Below, in pieces: positions 24,374 to 34,039 of a stretch of DNA of 34,039 nucleotides. Made by a program: the position numbers and the translations under genes. Source of the stretch: Polaromonas sp. CF318 (GTDB taxonomy: Bacteria; Pseudomonadota; Gammaproteobacteria; Burkholderiales; Burkholderiaceae_C). Below the pieces are notes generated by a model that made no database searches, was not told the DNA's origin, and saw only the letters and a list, made by a program, of their open reading frames with translations. The stretch lies in contig NZ_AKIV01000054.1 of NCBI RefSeq assembly GCF_000282655.1, positions 1 through 34,039 of the forward strand. The letters run 5' to 3'. Numbering within the stretch: position 1 is the first letter of the stretch; the number at the start of each line of letters is the position of its first letter.

Positions 24374-24883
24374 ATGAGTCAGATCCTTGTTTCTTCCCCT
24401 TCCGCCGCCCATCCGGGTGGCGCTCCCAAGGCGCGTTTCGCCTTTATCCAGTCGTCCTGGCACGAAGACATCGTCGACCAGGGGCGCGGCGCCTTCCTGG
24501 CCGAAATGGCCAGGCAGGGCGTGGGCCCTGAATCCGTAGACACTTTTGAAGTGCCGGGCGCCTTCGAGATTCCGCTGCACGCCAAAAAGCTCGCGCAGTC
24601 GGGCCGCTATGCGGGCGTGGTCTGCTGCGGGCTGGTGGTGGACGGCGGCATTTACCGCCACGAATTCGTCGCCGATGCAGTGATCAGCGCGCTGATGGGC
24701 ATTCAGCTGGAGACCGGCGTGCCGGTGTTCTCAGCGGTGCTGACGCCGCAACACTTTCATGAGCATGAGGAGCACCGCCAGTTCTTCACCGCGCACTTCC
24801 TGACCAAGGGAAAGGAAGTGGCCCAGGCCTGCCTGGAAACGGTGGCGGGCCTCAGGAAGCTCGAGTCGCTTCTCGCAGCCTGA
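24374..24883 (+). CDS. ribH: 6,7-dimethyl-8-ribityllumazine synthase, RibH2 type
   Basis: 169 residues. It condenses 5-amino-6-ribitylamino-uracil with 3,4-dihydroxy-2-butanone 4-phosphate to form the riboflavin precursor. The motifs EVPGAFEIPLHAKKLA, GLVVDGGIYRHEFVADAVI and VLTPQHFHEHEEHRQFF belong to lumazine synthase; the last two resemble the second paralogue RibH2 (as in Brucella and Mesorhizobium) more than the common form with GGTPHFEYV. Many bacteria carrying a RibH2 also have a housekeeping RibH elsewhere. The gene is alone behind the FMN riboswitch, and its 3' end faces parC. Confidence 0.93.
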   Translation: MSQILVSSPSAAHPGGAPKARFAFIQSSWHEDIVDQGRGAFLAEMARQGVGPESVDTFEVPGAFEIPLHAKKLAQSGRYAGVVCCGLVVDGGIYRHEFVADAVISALMGIQLETGVPVFSAVLTPQHFHEHEEHRQFFTAHFLTKGKEVAQACLETVAGLRKLESLLAA

Positions 24884-24899
24884 GCCTGAGGCGGCTGAA

Positions 24900-24925
24900 C
24901 GCCCGCCCCTTCAGGGCGGCGGGCG
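24900..24925. terminator. Hairpin between convergent ribH and parC
   Basis: CGCCCGCC and GGCGGGCG form an 8-bp stem around a short loop in the 48-bp gap between the two stops. It could serve both strands, but neither side has a T-tract, so it is at best a weak intrinsic terminator or an mRNA end stabiliser. Confidence 0.4.
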
Positions 24926-24931
24926 CCGCGC

Positions 24932-27289
<2,358 letters not shown>

Positions 27290-27361
27290 CGTGATTTGGC
27301 TTGGGGCTCGGTCGGTTTATGCCGGGCCGGCGCGCTTCAGCGCGGCCGGTACGGGATTATG

Positions 27362-27393
27362 AAAAGAAAAAAAGGGGTGCCTGCTTTGCAGGC
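27362..27393 (-). terminator. Rho-independent terminator of the parE-slt operon
   Basis: On the minus strand the hairpin GCCTGC-AAA-GCAGGC (27393 down to 27379) is followed by ACCCC and a run rich in T (27373 to 27362). It comes 37 bp after the stop of the lytic transglycosylase gene and before parC, so it separates parE-slt from parC transcription. Confidence 0.85.
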
Positions 27394-27430
27394 TGCCGGA
27401 TGTTCCGGCGAAACGCCAGTTGCATGGGTC

Positions 27431-28305
27431 TCAGTTCCGCTCGGGTGGAGCCTCTGGCGTGGTGGTGGCCGCGACCGTGGTCGGCACCATGTTGCCGCGG
27501 CCCGTGCTGCCGCCCATCATCTCCATGCGCACGCGGCCGCCGGGCGCCGCCATCATGCTGGGGGGCTTGAGGTGGTTGTAGAGCTGCATCACGGTCTTGA
27601 CGTAGTTTTTGGTCTCTGGGTAATTGGGGATTTTGTTGCCCGCGCGCTGCACGGCGCCCTCGCCGGCGTTGTAGGCGGCAATCGCCAGCTCGAGCTGGCC
27701 GGGGAACATGGCGATCAGGTCGCTGAGATAGCTGGAGCCGGCTCGGATGTTGGTCTTGGGGTCGGTCAACTTTTTGTGGACCGTGGAATCCTTGCTGGCC
27801 CGCACGCCGTAGCGCTCCGCCGTCGGCGGGATCAGTTGCATCAGCCCGACCGCACCCTTGGGCGAGACGGCCTGGGTGTTAAAGCCCGATTCGGTGGCGA
27901 TCAGGGCCTGCAGCAGTTCGTAGTCGATGCCGTGCGTGGCGGAAGCCTCGCGCAGCAGGTGCTTGACGGCCTTGTAGTTGGGCGACACGTCGAAGTAAGC
28001 CAGCAGCTTGGGCGGCGCGGCGGCCACGCCGGTGGCGCGGTTGGCGCCGCTGCCCACGGCCTTGCCGCTGCGGCCGGTGTTGCCGCCGCCGGCGCTGAAG
28101 CTTTCGCTGCCGCGGAAGAAGAGTTCATAGCGGTCGTCCAGCCGCACGGCCGAGAAGTGCGCGATGCCGTCCTTGTCGACATAACCCCAGATGTCGGCGT
28201 GGGCGGGAGACGCGAACAGCGCGGCCAGGCCCATGGCCGCCAGCGGCAGGCCCAGCGCGCGCAGGGGCCGCCGCAGAAAGGAAAGAAAAGTCTCAGGCAG
28301 GTTCA

Positions 28306-28306
<1 letters not shown>
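27431..28306 (-). CDS. Lytic transglycosylase with DUF4124 and SLT domains
   Basis: 291 residues. A signal peptide (1-38, ending SPAHA) leads into a DUF4124-type segment (DIWGYVDKDGIAHFSA), a Gly/Ala linker, and an SLT goose-lysozyme-like domain (about 120-230) with catalytic Glu139 in ALIATESGFNTQAVSPKG, GAVGLMQLIPPTA and LAIAAYNAGEGAV. It should cleave peptidoglycan glycans in the periplasm. The start codon overlaps the parE stop (TGATG), so it is translationally coupled to parE; GGAGA lies about 10 bases upstream. A transglycosylase tied to decatenation may help coordinate septum processing with chromosome segregation, but this is inference. Confidence 0.92.
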
Positions 28307-30276
<1,970 letters not shown>

Positions 30277-30322
30277 GGCAGATGAAAGAATTGCCGCAAT
30301 TGTAGTCCGGGCCGCAAAAGTC

Positions 30323-30340
30323 ACTGTACGAACATACAGT
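30323..30340. promoter_or_regulatory. LexA-type SOS box between parE and the MFS gene
   Basis: ACTGTACGAACATACAGT has perfect 6-bp inverted half-sites (ACTGTA and TACAGT) and fits the LexA consensus CTGT-N8-ACAG of gamma- and betaproteobacteria. It lies 47 bp from the parE start codon, over the -35 zone of its candidate promoter, and 125 bp from the MFS start. LexA repression of parE, of the MFS gene, or both is predicted. Confidence 0.65.
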
Positions 30341-30341
30341 C

Positions 30342-30356
30342 CACCCGATTCGGGTG
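30342..30356. promoter_or_regulatory. Second palindrome next to the LexA-type box
   Basis: CACCCGATTCGGGTG is a 7-bp perfect inverted repeat around one T, starting 2 bp after the LexA-type box. It could be an operator for a further regulator in this 188-bp divergent promoter region. No family can be named from the sequence. Confidence 0.4.
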
Positions 30357-30464
30357 CGGAAACCGGGGGCGGACGCGGCAGCGTTTTGCCATTTTCGTTA
30401 CAGTCGGCGAATCCACTCCTTGCCGCCCAGGCCTTTCCTTTTTTCGCCGCTCTCGGCGACACCC

Positions 30465-31685
30465 ATGACCACCGACACCAAAAAACTCTCCATGCTGCAG
30501 GTGCTGATCTGCGGCGCCACCATCGTCACGCTGTCCATGGGCATACGCCACGGCTTCGGGCTCTGGCTGCAGCCCATCACCCAGGCCCAGGGCTGGACGC
30601 GCGAAACCTTTGCCTTCGCGCTGGCGGTGCAAAACCTGTCCTGGGGCGTGTTCGGCATCTTTGCCGGCATGGCGGCCGACCGCTTCGGCGCGTTCCGCGT
30701 GATCGTTGGCGGCGCCCTGCTGTACGGGCTGGGCCTGGTGGGCATGGCGCTGTCGCCCACCGGCTTTCTGTTCACCATGACGGCCGGTGTGCTGATAGGC
30801 GCCGCGCAGGCCGGCACCACCTATGCCGTGATCTACGGCGTGATAGGCCGCAACATCCCGGCGGAAAAGCGCTCCTGGGCCATGGGCGTGGCCGCGGCGG
30901 CGGGCTCTTTCGGCCAGTTCCTGATGGTGCCGGTTGAAGGCCTGCTGATCAGCGGCCTGGGCTGGAAGGAAGCGCTGCTGGCGCTCAGCGGCGCCGTGCT
31001 GCTGATCGCTCCGCTGGCGCTGGGCCTGCGCGAGGGCGGCTTTGCCGGCGGCCAGCCGGCCAAACGCGAGCAGACCATAGGCCAGGCGCTGCGCGAAGCC
31101 TTCAAGTACCCAAGCTTCCAGTTGCTGATGGCAGGCTACTTCGTCTGTGGCTTCCAGGTGGTCTTTATCGGCGTGCACATGCCCAGCTACCTCAAGGACA
31201 AGGGCCTGTCGCCGCAGGTGGCCAGCTATGCGCTGGCGCTGATAGGCCTGTTCAACGTCTTCGGCACCTACATCGCCGGCTCACTGGGCCAGAAAATCGC
31301 CAAGCGGAAAATCCTGGCGACGATTTATTTCTCCCGCGCGGTGGTGATCGCCGTGTTCCTGGCGGCGCCGCTGAGCCCGCTGAGCGTGTACATCTTCGCC
31401 AGCCTGATGGGACTGCTGTGGCTGTCGACCATCCCGCCGACCAACGCGGTGGTGGCGCAGATCTTCGGCATCCAGCATTTGTCGATGCTGGGCGGCTTCA
31501 TCTTCTTCAGCCACCAGATCGGCTCCTTCCTGGGCGTGTGGCTGGGCGGCTATCTATATGACCGCACCGGCAGCTACGACATCGTCTGGTACATCGCCAT
31601 CGCGCTCGGCGTGTTTGCCGCCCTGGTGAACCTGCCCGTGCGCGAGGCGCCGATCACGCGCGCCGGCGTGCCGCAAGGGGCCTGA
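30465..31685 (+). CDS. MFS transporter
   Basis: 406 residues with about 12 hydrophobic helices. The loop between helices 2 and 3 carries the MFS signature as GMAADRFGAFRVI (GxxxDRxGxR-like), and the loop between the halves (about 200-225) is basic. The N-terminus (GIRHGFGLWLQPITQAQGW) resembles the monocarboxylate/OFA-type branch, so an organic anion is a fair guess for the substrate, but this is not shown. ATG 30465 gives a short cytoplasmic N-terminus; upstream codons in the same frame are not conserved-looking. The stop codon is followed after one base by a 39-residue membrane protein. Confidence 0.88.
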   Translation: MTTDTKKLSMLQVLICGATIVTLSMGIRHGFGLWLQPITQAQGWTRETFAFALAVQNLSWGVFGIFAGMAADRFGAFRVIVGGALLYGLGLVGMALSPTGFLFTMTAGVLIGAAQAGTTYAVIYGVIGRNIPAEKRSWAMGVAAAAGSFGQFLMVPVEGLLISGLGWKEALLALSGAVLLIAPLALGLREGGFAGGQPAKREQTIGQALREAFKYPSFQLLMAGYFVCGFQVVFIGVHMPSYLKDKGLSPQVASYALALIGLFNVFGTYIAGSLGQKIAKRKILATIYFSRAVVIAVFLAAPLSPLSVYIFASLMGLLWLSTIPPTNAVVAQIFGIQHLSMLGGFIFFSHQIGSFLGVWLGGYLYDRTGSYDIVWYIAIALGVFAALVNLPVREAPITRAGVPQGA

Positions 31686-31686
31686 G

Positions 31687-31806
31687 ATGGCCAAAAAAGC
31701 CGGCCTGTGGGCGCTCGCGGTCATCGCGTCGCTGGGGGTGTTTGCCCTCTACACACGGCCGGAATTCCTGTTCACACTCGCCAACCAGATCTGGGCCTGT
31801 TTTTAG
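31687..31806 (+). CDS. 39-residue single-span membrane protein
   Basis: A short gene starting one base after the MFS stop (TGAGATG), with AAGGGG about 7 bases upstream inside the MFS gene. It encodes Lys-Lys at residues 3-4, one hydrophobic helix (LWALAVIASLGVFALY, 7-22), and an end of RPEFLFTLANQIWACF. The positive-inside rule places the N-terminus in the cytoplasm. The close coupling to the transporter gene and the well-formed membrane helix argue for a real protein, perhaps a small subunit or stabiliser of the MFS protein. It is too short for homology to be judged by eye, although I recall similar small proteins in related genomes. Confidence 0.65.
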   Translation: MAKKAGLWALAVIASLGVFALYTRPEFLFTLANQIWACF

Positions 31807-31867
31807 GGACTGCCCGGCGGTTTTGCGAGTGATTGGGGCCAGCGCCCCAAAACGGGAAGAGGACACC

Positions 31868-32680
31868 ATGAAAACCATCATCATCACCGGCGCCTCGGAC
31901 GGCATAGGCGCGGAAATGGCGCGGCAGCTGGCCAAAACCCATGGCGCCGGCGTGGCGCTGGTGCTGGCCGCGCGCAATGAAACGCTGCTGGACGAGGTCG
32001 CGCACCAGTGCGCCGCGCACGGCGCGCAAACCCTGGCCGTCAAGACCGACGTCTCCGTCGAGGCCCAATGCCGCCACCTGGTGGACGCCGCCGTCGGCCG
32101 CTTCGGACACATCGACGCCCTGATCAACAATGCCGGCATGTCGGCGCAGGCCCTGCTGGAGGACGTCAAGGCCCAGGACCTGGGCTGGTACGAGCAGTTG
32201 ATGCGCATCAACCTCTGGGGCAGCGTCTGGTGCACCCATGCCGCACTGCCCTACCTGAAGCTGCGCCACGGCAGCATCGTCGCCGTTTCCAGCCTGGCCG
32301 GGCTGATAGGCGTGCCGGGCCGCACGGCCTACAGCGCCACCAAATTCGCCATGGTGGGATTTTTTGAGGCGCTGCGCGCCGAGATGAAGGGCGCCGGGGT
32401 CAGCGTGACCACCGCCTACCCGGGCGTGGTCGCCACCCATATTCGCCACCGCGGCTTCAACGCGGCGGGGGTGGCCGCGGGATCCAGCGGGCTCAAGGAA
32501 GACAAGGCCATGAGCGTGGAAGAATGCGCCCGGCTGATCCTGCAGGGCATGGAGCGCCGGGACCGCGAGGTGGTCATGACGGCCAAGGGCAAGCTGGGCC
32601 GTTGGCTCAAGCTGATCGCGCCCGGCCGGGTCGAAGCGATGGCGCTGGCGGCGCTTAAAGATGAGGTGAAGCCGCTTTGA
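31868..32680 (+). CDS. SDR-family oxidoreductase
   Basis: 270 residues with a classical Rossmann fold: TGASDGIG at 7-14 for NAD(P) binding, NNAG at 87-90, the catalytic Ser in VSSLAG (about 141), and YSATK at 155-159. The presence of Arg (AARNE) after the second strand favours NADPH. The substrate cannot be told; the C-terminal extension (GRWLKLIAPGRVEAMA) resembles DltE/YqjQ-like SDRs of lipid or cell-envelope compounds. ATG 31868 is preceded by GGAAGAGG. The stop overlaps the start of the methyltransferase gene by three bases (TTGA), so both are co-translated. Confidence 0.9.
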   Translation: MKTIIITGASDGIGAEMARQLAKTHGAGVALVLAARNETLLDEVAHQCAAHGAQTLAVKTDVSVEAQCRHLVDAAVGRFGHIDALINNAGMSAQALLEDVKAQDLGWYEQLMRINLWGSVWCTHAALPYLKLRHGSIVAVSSLAGLIGVPGRTAYSATKFAMVGFFEALRAEMKGAGVSVTTAYPGVVATHIRHRGFNAAGVAAGSSGLKEDKAMSVEECARLILQGMERRDREVVMTAKGKLGRWLKLIAPGRVEAMALAALKDEVKPL

Positions 32681-33258
32681 CGGACCCCAGGCCGCACGGA
32701 ACGGAGCCGCCCTCCACCTGGGTGCGGCGCTGGTCGCACCTGGTGCGTGAAGGCGGCGTGGTGCTGGACGTCGCCTGCGGTTATGGCCGCCATGCCCGCT
32801 GGTTTCACGGGCGAAACCACCCCCTGGTCCTGGTGGACCGGTCGCAGGAAGCTCTGGAGGCCGCTACAAGCGCCCTCCCGGCATCGGCCTGCGAGGCCGT
32901 GGCGGCCGATATTGAAGCCGGCCCCTGGCCTTTTGCGGGCCGCCAGTTCGACGCAGTGGTCGTTACGAACTACCTCTGGCGCCCGCTTTTGCCGACCTTG
33001 CTGGCCGGCCTGGCGCCGGGCGGCGTGCTGATTTACGAAACTTTTACGCAAGGCAATGAGACCGTGGGCAAGCCTTCGCGGCCCGATTTTTTGCTGCACA
33101 CCGGGGAATTGCTGGAAGTCTGCCGGGGGCTGCGCATCGTTGCCTTCGAGGAGGGCTTCCACGAAAACCCGCCGCGCTTCATCCAGCGTATCGCGGCCGT
33201 CCGCGAAACCGCCGCGACTGCGGGTTTGCCCGCCCCGCCGCGTTATTTCCTGCCCTAG
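32677..33258 (+). CDS. Class I SAM-dependent methyltransferase
   Basis: 193 residues. The SAM-binding motif I is VVLDVACGYGRHARW (residues 28-42), with the acidic ribose-binding residue in LVLVDRS (Asp about 55) and a motif-IV-like FDAVVVTNYLWRP. It resembles TehB-like small-molecule methyltransferases; the substrate is unknown. The start is TTG 32677 in the TTGA overlap with the SDR stop, with GAGGTGA about 8 bases upstream; no in-frame ATG precedes motif I. A 92-bp gap separates it from dapA. Confidence 0.85.
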   Translation: MTDPRPHGTEPPSTWVRRWSHLVREGGVVLDVACGYGRHARWFHGRNHPLVLVDRSQEALEAATSALPASACEAVAADIEAGPWPFAGRQFDAVVVTNYLWRPLLPTLLAGLAPGGVLIYETFTQGNETVGKPSRPDFLLHTGELLEVCRGLRIVAFEEGFHENPPRFIQRIAAVRETAATAGLPAPPRYFLP

Positions 33259-33350
33259 GCTCTGGGTAGAATGCAGGATTGGCTTTTCGGGGCCGGCCCG
33301 GCGGTATTTCGGCCAAACCCTGTCCGGCCGCGAACGTTTACAAGTACAGC

Positions 33351-34039
33351 ATGAAACCCATTACTGGCAGCATCGTTGCATTGGCAACGCCCTTGCATGA
33401 TGACGGCAGCGTAGATTACCCCACCCTGCGCAAACTGGTGGACTGGCATATCGCCGAAGGCACCGATTGCATAGGCGTGGTCGGCACCACGGGTGAATCC
33501 CCGACCGTCAACGTCGAGGAGCATTGCGAAATCATCCGCGTCTCGGTGGAGCAGGCCAAAAAGCGCGTGCCCATCATGGCCGGCTGCGGCGCCAACTCCA
33601 CCGCCGAGGCGATCGAACTCGCCAAATTCGCCAAGCAGGTGGGTGCCGACTGCCAGCTGCAGGTCGTCCCCTACTACAACAAGCCCACGCAGGAAGGCCA
33701 GTACCGGCACTTCAAGGCGATTGCCGAAGCCGTCGGCGACCTGCCCACCGTGCTCTACAACGTGCCCGGCCGCAGCGTGGCCGATATGGCGCACGCCACC
33801 GTGCTGCGCCTGGCCCAGGTGCCCGGCATTGTCGGCATCAAGGAAGCCACCGGCAACATCGAGCGCGCGCAATGGCTGATCAAGGAAGTGCCCAAGGGCT
33901 TCGCCGTGTATTCGGGCGACGACCCGACGGCCGTGGCGCTCATGCTCTGCGGCGGCCAGGGCAACGTCAGCGTGACGGCCAACGTGGCGCCCCGGCTCAT
34001 GCACGAGCTGTGCGTGGCCGCTGTGGCGGGCGACACCCG
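33351..34039 (+). CDS. dapA: 4-hydroxy-tetrahydrodipicolinate synthase (partial, runs off the window)
   Basis: The first 229 residues of about 295. It condenses pyruvate and aspartate-4-semialdehyde, the first committed step of the lysine/diaminopimelate branch. Key residues line up with the family: Thr46-Thr47 in VVGTTGES, the tyrosine pair 108-109 in [11 protein letters not shown], Tyr136 in LYNVPGRS, Arg141, and the Schiff-base Lys164 in GIKEATGN. The ATG at 33351 has no strong ribosome binding site. A TAGAAT hexamer at about 33268-33273 could be the -10 element. The 3' end lies outside the window. Confidence 0.95.
   Translation, partial: MKPITGSIVALATPLHDDGSVDYPTLRKLVDWHIAEGTDCIGVVGTTGESPTVNVEEHCEIIRVSVEQAKKRVPIMAGCGANSTAEAIELAKFAKQVGADCQLQVVPYYNKPTQEGQYRHFKAIAEAVGDLPTVLYNVPGRSVADMAHATVLRLAQVPGIVGIKEATGNIERAQWLIKEVPKGFAVYSGDDPTAVALMLCGGQGNVSVTANVAPRLMHELCVAAVAGDT

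Noticed and set aside
33223..33273. A full promoter for dapA
   Set aside because: TAGAAT is a fair -10, but no -35 hexamer stands at proper spacing, so I mention only the -10.
33255..34004. A 249-codon minus-strand frame
   Set aside because: Antisense to dapA, which is unmistakable from its Schiff-base lysine and threonine pair.

Overview
The window reads as a chromosomal segment of a high-GC betaproteobacterium, most likely Burkholderiales, family Comamonadaceae (Polaromonas, Rhodoferax or Variovorax-like). The pointers are an orphan Bug-type tripartite tricarboxylate transporter (TTT) receptor beside a LysR regulator, an FMN-riboswitch-controlled RibH2-type lumazine synthase, the parE-slt and parC arrangement, and GC-rich interspersed repeats of the kind common in this family. 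The genus is inferred, not proven. No tRNA, rRNA, CRISPR, transposase or phage genes were found. Coding density is high, and dapA is cut by the right edge.

Layout. 1-3276 (+): a TgpA-like membrane transglutaminase and an MltB-family lytic transglycosylase. 3294-6415 (-): a small accessory block with a serine hydrolase of the beta-lactamase fold, a GNAT-like small protein directly behind a TIGR02594-type cysteine peptidase (possible effector/immunity pair), a GNAT acetyltransferase and a DUF3592 membrane protein. 6489-9938 (-), called cluster A: circularly permuted ATP-grasp, then Alpha-E, then transglutaminase. 10029-12521 (-): comEC. 12773-20245 (+), called cluster B: a transglutaminase fused to a DUF2126 putative amidoligase, a circularly permuted ATP-grasp fused to Alpha-E, and another transglutaminase. 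20232-23440: a LysR regulator divergent from a threonine-synthase-like PLP enzyme and a Bug receptor. 23564-24883 (+): a RidA-family protein, then FMN riboswitch and ribH. 24932-30276 (-): parC, then parE with a translationally coupled lytic transglycosylase. 30465-34039 (+): an MFS transporter with an unlisted 39-residue membrane protein, an SDR oxidoreductase overlapping a methyltransferase, and dapA (partial).

The most interesting content is the pair of clusters A and B. Both combine a circularly permuted ATP-grasp ligase, an Alpha-E helical domain and papain-like transglutaminases, and B adds an amidoligase. Comparative genomics of amidoligases predicted that such sets make or attach peptide-like tags, but I know of no established biochemical product. 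Here two diverged versions flank comEC, with a third, membrane-bound transglutaminase 5 kb away. Secondary signals are a clean LexA-type SOS box between parE and the MFS gene, a LysR-type T-N11-A palindrome, the FMN riboswitch, and a perfect palindrome just before the ATP-grasp/Alpha-E fusion gene.
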